Positions 55,279-63,494 are shown, counted from the stretch's first letter. The stretch: 64,000 nucleotides of DNA from Vulcanimicrobium alpinum (GCF_027923555.1 NZ_AP025523.1:434001-498000); one strand, 5' to 3'. Notes: generated by a model from the letters alone, not told the origin. Numbers and translations: made by a program.

Positions 55279-56511
55279 CTAGTCCTGCATGACAATCCGA
55301 GCGTCCACCTTGAAGACCTGATAGCGCGCGACCATGCCGCCCTCCATGTGGTCGCTGACGTGACAGTGGAACAGCCAAATCCCGGGATCGTCGGGGACCA
55401 TGTCGGCCGTGAGCATCTGAGCCGGCGAGATCGGGACGACGTCGGTGCGCTCACCGTGCACCAGCACCGTGTTGCCGTGCCAGTGCGGAGTGTGGAAATT
55501 CAAGCCCTCGCCCAGCGTGAGCAGATACCAGCGAACGCGGTCCCCGCGCTTCATCTGCGGCATCGGTCCGTTCGCAAACTGGTAGCCGTTGATCGACCAG
55601 CGCAGGTTCGCGGGTCCGGATCCTTTGCCCAGGAGAATGTCGAGATTCCCCGATGCGTCGGACGGCGTGGCGTCGAACTTGTTGTGCTTCTTCGCATCGG
55701 CGGCAAAACGCCGGATGTTCTCGTTGATGAACGAACTCTGATTTTCGTCGAAAGCGACGAAGAAGCTGACGACTTCGCGATCGACGTCTTTCGGAGTGCC
55801 GTCGGCCTTCGCCATGCCGCGCGCGGTGACGACGATCGCGCCGATGAGACCGGCATTGACGTCGCGGCGCTCGTCGACATGCGAGTGATAGAGCCACACG
55901 ACCGAACTCGAATCCGCCGGGCCGGGGCCGGCGCGCTCCGGGACGTCCCACATGTACGTGAAGGTACCGCCGGGCGCGACCGCGGCGCCGCCCTTCGCCG
56001 ACGCGGCAACGCCGTCGGCGTATCCCGAACCCTCGGACGCTTTCTTGTAGAACACGCCGTGCGGGTGGAGGCTGTACGGGTGCGTACCGTGGTTGCGGAA
56101 CACGATCTTGATCGTGTCGCCGACTTCCGCGTGCACGATCGGGCCGACGATGCCCAGATACGCGTCTTGCGCGGTTCGCAGCTTGAGGCAGTGGAACGTC
56201 ACATCGGTGTACTCGCGATACATCGCCTTGCGGAAGACTTTGCCGATGGTGTGCTTGTCGCGCGCGGTGTAGAGCTTTGCGTATCCTTCCGGCCGCATTC
56301 CCATCATCTTGTCGAGCCCGCTGGGCGCGTAATCCCAGTCGAGCTCGTCAGCGGCGATGTAGTACGTGCGAACGTTTCCGCCGGTATCTTGCGCGCCCGC
56401 GCGCACGGACGGCCCGACGAACGCCAGCAGTGCGAGCGAAGCGAACACGGCGAGTCTCCGGCGAACGCGAACGTCGCGGAGAACGGAAAAGAGCGCGACC
56501 GCATGAACCAT
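55279..56511 (-). CDS. Multicopper oxidase
   Basis: The ATG at 56511 with GAGAGG 9 nt upstream gives 410 residues. A signal peptide (RRLAVFASLALLAFVGPSVR) is likely. The four copper motifs are intact: HPYSLHPHGV (HxH), WLYHSHVDER (HxH), HTPHWHGN (HxxHxH) and WLFHCHVSDHMEGGM (HCHxxxHxxxM, type 1 and type 3 ligands). It should oxidise a substrate, perhaps Cu(I), Fe(II), Mn(II) or phenolics, with reduction of O2 to water outside the cytoplasm. The three-domain compactness suggests a ceruloplasmin/hephaestin-like or two-domain type. The neighbours, an ABC metal importer and small secreted proteins 3 kb on, give only weak context. The 141 bp upstream (56512-56652) show no gene. Confidence 0.9.
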   Translation of the reverse strand: MVHAVALFSVLRDVRVRRRLAVFASLALLAFVGPSVRAGAQDTGGNVRTYYIAADELDWDYAPSGLDKMMGMRPEGYAKLYTARDKHTIGKVFRKAMYREYTDVTFHCLKLRTAQDAYLGIVGPIVHAEVGDTIKIVFRNHGTHPYSLHPHGVFYKKASEGSGYADGVAASAKGGAAVAPGGTFTYMWDVPERAGPGPADSSSVVWLYHSHVDERRDVNAGLIGAIVVTARGMAKADGTPKDVDREVVSFFVAFDENQSSFINENIRRFAADAKKHNKFDATPSDASGNLDILLGKGSGPANLRWSINGYQFANGPMPQMKRGDRVRWYLLTLGEGLNFHTPHWHGNTVLVHGERTDVVPISPAQMLTADMVPDDPGIWLFHCHVSDHMEGGMVARYQVFKVDARIVMQD

Positions 56512-56652
56512 GGCGTCTGCCTCTCGTGGATCGTGGTCGCTGCCGCAGCGCAATTGCGTCCCTCTCGCTCGGTCGCGGCGGCGGCGGAGAGGTGGACTTC
56601 CGCGCCGCTTGCACGGTCCCTTGGACCAGGCGCCGCGATCGCGTCCGGGGGC

Positions 56653-56994
56653 TTATCCGTCCAGGGTGCACATATCGGAGAGCGTTACCGTTGCATCCCA
56701 GCCTGAACCCCGGCCGTCCGATACGTCGACCTTGACGATGCGGACGTTGGACGTCGTGCCGCGGCGCGCGTGCATCGCTTTCGCCAGGTTGGCGCACGAT
56801 CGGTCGAGGGCGTCGCGCGCATCCACCTTCGCGTCGTCGACGGCGTTTGCGCGCACCGGACGCGACTTCACCGAGCCCGTAGCGGAGCCCGGAAACGTCC
56901 GCGCCGCGGCGGCAGCGCCGGGCGACGCCCGAATGACGTACGCCAGCAGTACGAGGACCAGGCCGGCTGCCAACGCTCGCGCATGCACCGGCAC
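56653..56994 (-). CDS. Small membrane-anchored or secreted protein
   Basis: GTG starts at 56994 or 56988 give 113 or 111 residues. The N-terminal hydrophobic segment (ARALAAGLVLVLLAYVIRAS) is a signal or anchor. The rest is polar, with a conserved-looking centre (RDALDRSCANLAKAMHARRG; SNVRIVKVDVSDGRGSGWDA) and two Cys. No family was recognised. It is divergent from the cupin-like gene at 57065. The start codon is uncertain. Confidence 0.55.
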   Translation of the reverse strand: MPVHARALAAGLVLVLLAYVIRASPGAAAAARTFPGSATGSVKSRPVRANAVDDAKVDARDALDRSCANLAKAMHARRGTTSNVRIVKVDVSDGRGSGWDATVTLSDMCTLDG

Positions 56995-57064
56995 GACGTT
57001 CGCTTTGTCCGGTTGCTCCCCTTGGTCGAAGGGGCAATCACATCGATCGCGGTAGTGCGGCGAC

Positions 57065-57397
57065 GTGGATCCACTCGATGCGATGACCGCGGCGCCCGCC
57101 AACCACGACGTGCTCTTGGAGAACGATCGTGTGCGGATCCTCGACACACGCATCGCTCCGGGAGAACGCACGCCGGTGCATACCCACGAGTGGCCCGGCA
57201 GCCTCTGCGTGCTGACGTGGAGCGAAATTGTCCGATACGATCCTGACGGCAACGTCCTGTTCGACTCGCGCACGCTCGACGCGCAGCCCGCGCCCGGAGC
57301 ATCGCTCTGGGCTCCGGCGCGCGGCCCCCACGCGACCGAGAACGTCGGGACCACCGAACTGCGCGCGATCGCCGTCGAGCTCAAACCGCCGGCATGA
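57065..57397 (+). CDS. Small cupin-like protein
   Basis: A GTG at 57065 gives 110 residues; an ATG at 57083 would be 104. Cupin features are RILDTRIAPGERTPVHTHEW (two His) and ASLWAPARGPHATENVGTTE (third His). The role cannot be determined; small cupins bind a metal and act as sensors or isomerases. It is followed 44 bp later by the 61-residue repeat protein on the same strand. Confidence 0.68.
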   Translation: MDPLDAMTAAPANHDVLLENDRVRILDTRIAPGERTPVHTHEWPGSLCVLTWSEIVRYDPDGNVLFDSRTLDAQPAPGASLWAPARGPHATENVGTTELRAIAVELKPPA

Positions 57398-57441
57398 GCG
57401 CGTGCCTTCCATCGCACTTCTTCTCAAGGAGGTCGACTTCG

Positions 57442-57627
57442 ATGCATCGTTTCATTACCGCCGCCTGCGCCCTCGCATTCGTCCTCGGACTTTCCGGAAC
57501 TGTCGATGCCAAACAGTGCCGCGACGCCAAAGGCAAATTCGTCAAATGCAAAACGACGACGACGATGCCGATGAAAAAGCAGTGCCGCGATGCCAAAGGC
57601 AAATTCATCAAGTGCAAGACCCAGTAG
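57442..57627 (+). CDS. Small secreted basic protein with duplicated KQCRDAKGKF motif, 61 residues
   Basis: ATG at 57442 follows AAGGAGG by 9 nt. A signal peptide (MHRFITAACALAFVLGLSGT, cleaved near VDA-K) leaves about 38 residues. The mature part consists of KQCRDAKGKFVKCKT, a short TTTMPMK linker and KQCRDAKGKFIKCKT, two near-perfect copies of a 15-residue unit with two Cys each. Each copy could form a Cys-x9-Cys hairpin. This resembles the 'CRDAKGKFIKC' short motif seen in many small secreted proteins of high-GC bacteria, for which no function is known. Confidence 0.72.
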   Translation: MHRFITAACALAFVLGLSGTVDAKQCRDAKGKFVKCKTTTTMPMKKQCRDAKGKFIKCKTQ

Positions 57628-57735
57628 CTCGTTAAGCGGGCGAAGGAAGTAATGCTCGTCCGGCTCCAGGCCGGACGGGCATTTCGCCGAACGCAATTGC
57701 CCGCGCACTCGCTGAGAACACGTGGAGGGAACGCG

Positions 57736-58257
57736 GTGAAGCAGTTGAGTTCGGTCCTCTTGACCGTGCTGCTCGCGGCGCCGGCAACTGTGTGCAGCGC
57801 CGGCCCGAGCGGAGATGAAGCCGAGATTCGTTCGCTCGTTTCGAAACGGCAAGCGGACGCGTGGAACCGGCACGACGCAAAAGCCTATGCCGCGCTGTTC
57901 ACGGAAGACGCCGACGTGGTCAATGTTGTCGGTTGGTGGTGGCGCGGTCGCTCGGAAATTGAACGCAAGCTGACGGCAGCGTTCACGTTCGTCTTCCGCG
58001 ACAGCGCGCTGGCGTTCGACCGACCTGCGGTCCGGTTTCTTGCGAGCGACATCGCGGTGGTCCACGAAACGTGGACGATGACGGGTGCGAAGATGCCCCC
58101 CGGTATGCCGGAGCCGAAGATGGGCTTACAGACGATGGTGCTGCGAAAGCATTCCGGCACGTGGCTGATTTCGGTGTTTCAAAATACGAACTCCGTGCCC
58201 GAAAGGCCGTTTCCGCTCGGACCGCCCGTGATGGTGCCGGCAACCCCGGCACCGTAA
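57736..58257 (+). CDS. Secreted SnoaL/DUF4440-like (NTF2-fold) protein
   Basis: GTG at 57736 follows GGAGGG by 6 nt and gives 173 residues. Residues 1-22 are a signal peptide (MKQLSSVLLTVLLAAPATVC). The remainder is an NTF2-like domain: EAEIRSLVSKRQADAWNRHD, LFTEDADVVNVVGWWWRGRS and VVHETWTMTGAKMPPGMP. It matches the SgcJ/EcaC or DUF4440 style, a fold used for binding or catalysis on small ligands. No active-site residues can be diagnosed. Confidence 0.72.
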   Translation: MKQLSSVLLTVLLAAPATVCSAGPSGDEAEIRSLVSKRQADAWNRHDAKAYAALFTEDADVVNVVGWWWRGRSEIERKLTAAFTFVFRDSALAFDRPAVRFLASDIAVVHETWTMTGAKMPPGMPEPKMGLQTMVLRKHSGTWLISVFQNTNSVPERPFPLGPPVMVPATPAP

Positions 58258-58400
58258 TCGCATGAAGCGAGCCGTCACCGTGAACGAGCGCGGTTCCGAA
58301 AAAGGCACCGGATTGGGGTCGACGATCAGTTTCGAACTGAAGACGAACGCTACGCCGCGCAGCGGGAACAGATGTAACGGCCGACGAGGGCTCGTCCGGC

Positions 58401-58439
58401 AAAAAAGAAAGACCCGCAAATCCTTAACGGACGCGGGTC
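58401..58439 (-). terminator. Rho-independent terminator of the tRNA gene
   Basis: On the minus strand a stem GACCCGC / GCGGGTC (58439-58433 and 58417-58411), with a 15-nt interval, is followed by TTTCTTTTTT (58410-58401). It lies 6 bp beyond the CCA end of the tRNA. Confidence 0.88.
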
Positions 58440-58445
58440 CCGACG

Positions 58446-58521
58446 TGGTGGAGGTGAGGAGACTCGAACTCCTGACCCCTTACATGCGAAGCAAGTGCTC
58501 TACCAACTGAGCTACACCCCC
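58446..58521 (-). tRNA. tRNA-Ala (anticodon CGC), CCA encoded
   Basis: The cloverleaf closes fully. Acceptor GGGGGTG pairs with CACCTCC, including the G3-U70 wobble that marks alanine tRNAs. The D-arm GCTC...GAGC is regular, anticodon stem CTTGC/GTAAG encloses loop TTCGCAT (anticodon CGC), and the T-arm AGGAG-TTCGAGT-CTCCT is intact. The discriminator is A and CCA is encoded (58448-58446). It decodes GCG. It has its own promoter and terminator. Confidence 0.97.
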
Positions 58522-58535
58522 ACGTGGACCGACGG

Positions 58536-58565
58536 ATTCTAGCAGGGTGGGGGCCCCCCTGTCAA
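58536..58565 (-). promoter_or_regulatory. tRNA-Ala promoter
   Basis: On the minus strand TTGACA (58565-58560) and TAGAAT (58541-58536) lie 18 bp apart, with a start near 58529, 8 nt before the mature tRNA 5' end. TGC before the -10 may act as an extended element. Confidence 0.85.
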
Positions 58566-58600
58566 AGGGAGCACTCGCACTCCCGGCGGAGTCGGTAGGC

Positions 58601-59083
58601 GTGTTCGGCCGGCATCGCGATCCGTGCGATGATCCCCGCAATGCGGAGGTCATCGCGTTTCTGCGCCGGCATCTGACGCTGGCGGAACAGCTCTGGCCGC
58701 GCTTCGTGCCGGAACTGCGGGCGGTTCGCGACGTAACGATGGGCGAGTTGCGGACGCATCCCGACCTCGTCGGCGAGCTCATCGACCTGGCTCCCTCGCG
58801 CAAGGACGCATGGATGCTCATGGGCGCCCCCGTGCTTATCGCTCCGTCAGGGGTGATGTACGCCACCGCGTTCAGCATGCACGAGCTGATGGTGCGTTGC
58901 GGTGACGTGGCCGATCCGCGATTGCTCGCGCCCGCGTCGCGCGAAGAGCCGGTCGGCCCCGGTTGGCACGCGCTCAACGTTTGGCTGTCGGGCGTGCCCC
59001 GTCCCGATCGCCCAGCCGCGCGTCGCAACTTGATGCAGCTCGTTGCTCGCGCGCGCAGCACTGCCGCGAAGCTGCGCAGCTGA
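58601..59083 (+). CDS. Unrecognised cytoplasmic protein, 160 residues
   Basis: The frame is open from about 58547, but that region is the tRNA promoter, so a later start is preferred. A GTG at 58601 gives 160 residues. The protein is helical and fairly hydrophobic (AEVIAFLRRHLTLAEQLWPR, WMLMGAPVLIAPSGVMYATA), ending in LMQLVARARSTAAKLRS. It does not resemble a known family to me. A weaker open frame on the other strand (58480-59133) overlaps; the composition of this frame looks more protein-like. Confidence 0.45.
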   Translation: MFGRHRDPCDDPRNAEVIAFLRRHLTLAEQLWPRFVPELRAVRDVTMGELRTHPDLVGELIDLAPSRKDAWMLMGAPVLIAPSGVMYATAFSMHELMVRCGDVADPRLLAPASREEPVGPGWHALNVWLSGVPRPDRPAARRNLMQLVARARSTAAKLRS

Positions 59084-59153
59084 CGTTCCCGTTCGCCCAG
59101 GCCGGGCCGCGCGGGCACAGGGACAACCCGCACGCGCGCCGAGTATCAGGGCG

Positions 59154-60026
59154 ATGCCTCTCCCTCGGCTCGCGGCGGCGTTGTTCGTCCTGATCGCGCT
59201 CTCCGCGTGCGCCCAGTCGTCGGAGCGCCGGCCCGGGCCGCTTCGCGTGGTAGCGACGACCTCAACGCTCGCGTCGCTGGCAAAGGGAGCCGCCGGGCCG
59301 TCCGCCGACGTCCGCTCCCTCGTCCCGGTCGGGGTCTCGCCCGAAGACTATCAGCCGGCGCCGGACGACATCGCGGCCCTGCACGACGCCGACGTGCTGA
59401 TCGAGAACGGCGCCGGCCTCGAGTCGTGGCTCGACGCGACGGTGCGCAACGCTGCGAATCCACGCCTGCGCATCGTCATCTGCAGCGACGGTCTCCCGGT
59501 CCTCGGCGGGAACCCGCATCTGTGGATGGACCCCGAACTCGCGCGCGCGTATGTCGCGAAGATCGGCGCGGCGCTCGCGGCGGCCGACGCTCCCAACGCG
59601 GCGACGTATCGCACCGCGACGCATGCGTACGATGCGGAACTCGCTGCGCTGACCGCGCGCACACGGATGAAGATCGCGACGATCCCGCCGCCGCGGCGCA
59701 CGATGATCGTCTTTCACAACGCCTTCGACTATTACGCCCGGCGCTTCGGGCTGAAGATTGTCGGCGCGATCGAGCCGGTCGCCGGCGCCGAGCCCAACCC
59801 GCGGCACATCGCCGATTTGGTGCAGTTGGCGCGCGCGCAAGGTGTTCCGGCGGTGTTCGCGGAGCATGAATATAGTGACAAACTGGCACGCACGCTCGCG
59901 GCAAGCGCCGGGGGCCTCACGGTCGCGTTTCTCTACGACGATTCGCTCGGCAGCGCGGCGGGCGTGCGCACCTATGTCGGAATGATCGACACCGATACCG
60001 ATGCGATCGTGGCCGCGCTGAAATGA
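59154..60026 (+). CDS. Metal ABC transporter substrate-binding protein (ZnuA/MntC family), lipoprotein
   Basis: The ATG at 59154 gives 290 residues. The lipobox is LIALSAC (Cys about 19). The cluster A-I fold shows RVVATTSTLASLAKGAAGPS and SLVPVGVSPEDYQPAPDDIA, then NPHLWMDP (metal His), MIVFHNAFDYYARRFGLKI (second His) and FAEHEYSDKLARTLA with the end Asp in LYDDSLG. The first metal ligand, a His in the usual P-H-x-Y-E, is Glu here (PEDYQ). No His-rich loop is present, so zinc specificity is not favoured. With the next two genes it makes a complete importer for a divalent metal, perhaps Mn2+ or Fe2+. Confidence 0.9.
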   Translation: MPLPRLAAALFVLIALSACAQSSERRPGPLRVVATTSTLASLAKGAAGPSADVRSLVPVGVSPEDYQPAPDDIAALHDADVLIENGAGLESWLDATVRNAANPRLRIVICSDGLPVLGGNPHLWMDPELARAYVAKIGAALAAADAPNAATYRTATHAYDAELAALTARTRMKIATIPPPRRTMIVFHNAFDYYARRFGLKIVGAIEPVAGAEPNPRHIADLVQLARAQGVPAVFAEHEYSDKLARTLAASAGGLTVAFLYDDSLGSAAGVRTYVGMIDTDTDAIVAALK

Positions 60027-60763
60027 ACGTTCCCAACGCGGTCGACGTCCAAGGCTTGCGCGTGCAGTACGATCGCGTCGTCGCGCTCGACGGGGTCGAC
60101 GTCGAGTTGCCGCGCGGGACCGCGCTTGGGATCGTAGGCCCGAACGGCTCCGGAAAATCGACGCTGCTCAAAGCGGTCGCGGGGCTGGTCAAGCCGAGCG
60201 GCGGGACGGTGCGCGTCGGCGGGATGCCGCCGGAGAAGTTGCCGCCTGGGACTATCGGCTACGTGCCGCAGATCGAAGACGTCGACTGGAGCTTCCCGGT
60301 CAGCGTGCGCGACGTCGTCACGATGGGACGCTATCCGCGCGTCGGCGCGTTCCGGCGGTTCTCCGCGCACGATCATCGCGCGGTTGCGCGCGCGATCGAG
60401 GCGCTCGACCTCGGCCCGATCGCCGACCGGCACATCAGCGAACTCTCGGGGGGCCAGCAGCAGCGCGCGTTCGTCGCGCGCGCGATCGCGCAGGAACCGC
60501 TTCTGCTACTGCTCGACGAACCGACCACCGGTGTCGATGCGACGACCGAAGAGGCGCTGCGGGAGCTGGTGCGCGGGCTCGTTGCCGACGGGCTCCCGGT
60601 GCTGATGACGACGCACGATCTCGACCGCGCGCCGGAGTGGTTCGATCGCCTGATCGTCGTCGACCGCCGCGTGCTCGCCGACGGGAAGCCCGACGACGTG
60701 CTGGAGTCCGGCGCGTACGCGGGGATCCGTGAACACACCCACGTGCACGGGCACAAGCGTTAG
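60023..60763 (+). CDS. Metal ABC transporter ATP-binding protein
   Basis: The product is 246 residues, coupled to the binding protein by ATGA. Walker A is GPNGSGKST (about residue 38), the Q-loop PQIEDVDWSF, the signature LSGGQQQR, Walker B LLLLDEPTTGVD and the H-switch TTHDLD. The C-terminus has a His-rich end (GIREHTHVHGHKR) that may bind metal. The PQ..DVDW.FP..V.DVV..GR segment is typical of Zn/Mn importer ATPases. Confidence 0.95.
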   Translation: MNVPNAVDVQGLRVQYDRVVALDGVDVELPRGTALGIVGPNGSGKSTLLKAVAGLVKPSGGTVRVGGMPPEKLPPGTIGYVPQIEDVDWSFPVSVRDVVTMGRYPRVGAFRRFSAHDHRAVARAIEALDLGPIADRHISELSGGQQQRAFVARAIAQEPLLLLLDEPTTGVDATTEEALRELVRGLVADGLPVLMTTHDLDRAPEWFDRLIVVDRRVLADGKPDDVLESGAYAGIREHTHVHGHKR

Positions 60764-61611
60764 TGGACGGTCTGCTCGCGCCGTTCGCGCCGGACTTCAT
60801 GCAGCGCGCGTTTCTCGCTGCGATCGTGGTCGGGGCGCTGTGCTCGGCGCTGGGAACCTACGTCGTACTGCGGAAGCTTTCGTTCATCGGCGACGGGCTC
60901 GCACACGCGTCGTTCGCCGGGATCGTGATCGCTTATCTGCGCGGCGGGAGCTTCTGGATCGGGGCGACGATCGCGACCGTCGTCACGGCGCTGGGAATCG
61001 GGTTCGTGCACCGGCGGGCGCGGGTGTCACTGGATACGGCGATCGGCGTGCTGTTCACCGGCGCATTCGCGCTGGGGATTTTTCTGATGTCGCGCTCGAC
61101 GCGCGCGACGCTGGATCTGCAGAGTTTTCTGTTCGGGAACATTTTGGGCGTGTCGTCGGGGGACTTGCTCAACGTGCTCGTGCTGGGGCTGATCGTGGCG
61201 TTTGTGGTGGGGGCGCTCTGGCGGCCGCTGCTGTATACGTCCTTCGATCCGGTGGTTGCGCAGGCGGCGGGGATCCGCGAGCAGTTCGTCGACGATGCGC
61301 TGCTGGTGATTTTGGCGTTGACGATCATCGTGTCGCTGCAGTTGGTGGGGATCGTCCTGGTTGCGGCGCTGCTGGTCACGCCGGCGGCGGCGGCGGCGCA
61401 GTTGACGCGACGCTTCGTGCCGATGATGCTGCTGTCGATCGGGTTCGGCGTGACTGCGACCGTCGGCGGGCTGTATGCGTCGTATCAGTTGCGTGCGGCG
61501 AGCGGCGCGACGATCGTGCTGCTTGCGACGCTGATCTTCTTCGGTGCGCTCGCCGTCAGCGCCGCGCGGCGACGCCCTTTTTCGTCGTCATCATCGGCGT
61601 CGTCACGCTGA
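60763..61611 (+). CDS. Metal ABC transporter permease (ZnuB/MntB family)
   Basis: A GTG at 60763 overlaps the ATPase stop by one base (TAGTG) and gives 282 residues. About eight membrane segments follow, starting AAIVVGALCSALGTYVVLRK. The family motif VVLRKLSFIGDGLAHASFAG is intact, with DALLVILALTIIVSLQLVGI and LLVTPAAAAAQL later. It forms the membrane channel of the metal importer. The Ser-rich C-terminus ends Ser-Ser-Arg-TGA inside palindromic repeat copy 3. Confidence 0.93.
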   Translation: MDGLLAPFAPDFMQRAFLAAIVVGALCSALGTYVVLRKLSFIGDGLAHASFAGIVIAYLRGGSFWIGATIATVVTALGIGFVHRRARVSLDTAIGVLFTGAFALGIFLMSRSTRATLDLQSFLFGNILGVSSGDLLNVLVLGLIVAFVVGALWRPLLYTSFDPVVAQAAGIREQFVDDALLVILALTIIVSLQLVGIVLVAALLVTPAAAAAQLTRRFVPMMLLSIGFGVTATVGGLYASYQLRAASGATIVLLATLIFFGALAVSAARRRPFSSSSSASSR

Positions 61612-61713
61612 GCCTGTCTAAGCGCTGCCCGAATCCGGAGAGCAGCGGACTCCTCGGCGGCCGCGATCTCGGCGGCCGCGATCTCGGCTGCGCTTCGACG
61701 AGCTCGGCGTGAC
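61602..61713. repeat. REP-like palindromic repeat, copy 3, with an internal 15-bp tandem duplication
   Basis: The arms GTCACGCTGAGCCTGTCTAAGC and its diverged complement ending GCTCGGCGTGAC (61702-61713) match copies 1 and 2 with several substitutions. The centre contains CTCGGCGGCCGCGAT twice in tandem (61653-61667 and 61668-61682). It lies between the convergent permease and S53 protease genes and carries the permease TGA. Confidence 0.85.
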
Positions 61714-61721
61714 AACGTGAC

Positions 61722-63467
61722 TTAGCGGAGGGCTTCGACGGCGGATTTTTCTTTGATCGAGCCGATGCCGGTGACGGCGTCGTAGCCGGTGGTGACGGTG
61801 CAGCCGTCGGGCTGCTGGTCGGTGCAGCCGCGTACGAGGGGCGCCGGTGTGGGGAGGATGCCGCGGAAGTTTTTCGGCAGCGCTTTGCGCCGGGGACGCA
61901 GCGTGTTGTCTTTCCAGCCGCGGTCGTTTTCGCGGCTCACGTCGCGAAACGCCGCAGGCGCGGTGCGAGCCAATGCATAGAGATCGCCCGCGGTCAGCAA
62001 GCGCCGTCCGGGCGCAACGAGGCTGTTGATCGCCGCAAGTTCCGCTCCGACGAGCGAGGCGCTCTCGCTGGTGCCGCCGACGCCGCCCAAGCCGTAGCCG
62101 TGCCAGTAGACGCGCAGGTGGCCGGCAGCGTCGCCGGCGACGTCGGGGACGATGCGGTTCTTCACGTACGCGGTCGAGAAGATGAAGTCGCCCGGCGCGT
62201 TCTGCCAGGCCGGGCGCGGTTCGCGCGAGATCCCGCCGCCGGTCGCGTGGTCGTCGTCGTTCCACGGACCTTCGTCGGCGACGCCGTCGCGATCGCCGAG
62301 CTGCGTCCCGCCCGCGCAGATCACGTACGGCGAAACGCAGGGCCACGCCACGCGCGGGCGTTCGATCCCGGCTTCGCGATAGCCGTAGGCCCCGTCGTCG
62401 CCGGCGGGAACGACGAGCGGGATTCCGCGCACGATCGCCTCGAGCTGCGGGATCGTCGTCTGTCCGTAGCGCGACGCGATCGATCCGTCGACCGGTCCGA
62501 CGGTGAACGGAAAGACGATGACGGTGGGATCGAGATCGAGCGCGCGCGCCAGCGCGAGCGTGCCGTCGTTGCCGGCCGAGCAGACGTCGTCGTACGCGGC
62601 GATCGTCTCGGCGAGCGGGGCCATCGTCAGCGACGCGTCGACGTCGAGCGCCCCTTCCTGACCGCGATCGTCGCGGCCGCAGTCGCTCGACGGTGATTTG
62701 AACGCGAAGCTGCGCTCGCTCACGCTGCGCTCGGTCGCGCCCGGCGGCGGTCCTTCGGCGGTGAGAAACTTGCGCACGTCGTTCGTATCGAAGCGGTCGG
62801 ACGCGTCCTCGACGACGACGATGCGCTGACCGCTCCCGCCGCCGTCGACCGCGTCGGTCATCGAACGGAATCGCGCGGGTTCGTACCAATCGCCGCGGAA
62901 GTACGTGAACGACGGACGGGTGTCGTTGAGCCGCGGCGTCGTCGCGACCACCACGCCGCGCACGTCGCGCACGTTGGGCGCTGGGACGGTCAGCGGTCCC
63001 GCCGGCGCGAGCGCGGTACGCGTGCCGTCGGTCCATTTCGACCACGTTGCATGGAAGAGGTGCTCGGCTTGCTCGACGGTCAAGATGCCGCCGACGACGA
63101 GCCCGTCGCCCGCCGTCGCAATGTCGCTGACGCTGTTCGCCTTGAGCAGGGTGTTGAGCGCACGCGCGTCCGGCGCCCGGCCGAACCGCTCGACGAACGC
63201 ATCGCGGGTGAGCGTCATGCGATGCCCCGGCGACGCCGGATCCGACATCGCCGCCGCGAGCGCGTCGAGGTCGGCTTTGGGCTGCAGTTCGATCGCGATG
63301 TGCAGCAGCGTTTTCGGGTTCGCGGCCCCGTCGGGATGCATCCCGGCCAGCGAACCCGTGGGGGCGCTGAAGCGCGACGTTGCGGGCGCGGCGTCTCCGG
63401 GCGCCGCGCACAGGAGCAGTGCGCCGTACGCGCAACCGACGAGGAGCAGGGACCGTTGTAGCGTCAA
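61722..63467 (-). CDS. Sedolisin-type serine-carboxyl protease (peptidase S53) with propeptide
   Basis: A TTG at 63467 follows GAAAGGA by 6 nt and gives 581 residues. Residues 1-26 are a signal (MTLQRSLLLVGCAYGALLLC). A pro-kumamolisin domain follows (LQPKADLDALAAAMSDPASP, FVERFGRAPDARALNTLLKA), then the S53 domain. The catalytic Glu and Asp lie in QEGALDVDASLTMAP, the oxyanion Asp in VVPAGDDGAYGY and the nucleophile Ser in GVGGTSESASLVGAELAAIN (GTSxS). The C-terminal Ca2+ site region VTTGYDAVTGIGSIKEK is present. It is a secreted acid protease, activated by loss of the propeptide. Confidence 0.9.
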   Translation of the reverse strand: MTLQRSLLLVGCAYGALLLCAAPGDAAPATSRFSAPTGSLAGMHPDGAANPKTLLHIAIELQPKADLDALAAAMSDPASPGHRMTLTRDAFVERFGRAPDARALNTLLKANSVSDIATAGDGLVVGGILTVEQAEHLFHATWSKWTDGTRTALAPAGPLTVPAPNVRDVRGVVVATTPRLNDTRPSFTYFRGDWYEPARFRSMTDAVDGGGSGQRIVVVEDASDRFDTNDVRKFLTAEGPPPGATERSVSERSFAFKSPSSDCGRDDRGQEGALDVDASLTMAPLAETIAAYDDVCSAGNDGTLALARALDLDPTVIVFPFTVGPVDGSIASRYGQTTIPQLEAIVRGIPLVVPAGDDGAYGYREAGIERPRVAWPCVSPYVICAGGTQLGDRDGVADEGPWNDDDHATGGGISREPRPAWQNAPGDFIFSTAYVKNRIVPDVAGDAAGHLRVYWHGYGLGGVGGTSESASLVGAELAAINSLVAPGRRLLTAGDLYALARTAPAAFRDVSRENDRGWKDNTLRPRRKALPKNFRGILPTPAPLVRGCTDQQPDGCTVTTGYDAVTGIGSIKEKSAVEALR

Positions 63468-63494
63468 CCGAGTCCTTTCCGAGGGGATAGTTCC

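Noticed and set aside
58446-58521. tRNA-Ala as the attachment site of an integrated island
   Set aside because: No integrase gene and no direct repeat of the tRNA 3' end were found in the window.
58480-59133. A 217-codon minus-strand open frame overlapping tRNA-Ala
   Set aside because: It runs into the tRNA gene and reads a Ser/Arg-rich product; the plus-strand frame in this place looks more protein-like, although that is itself uncertain.
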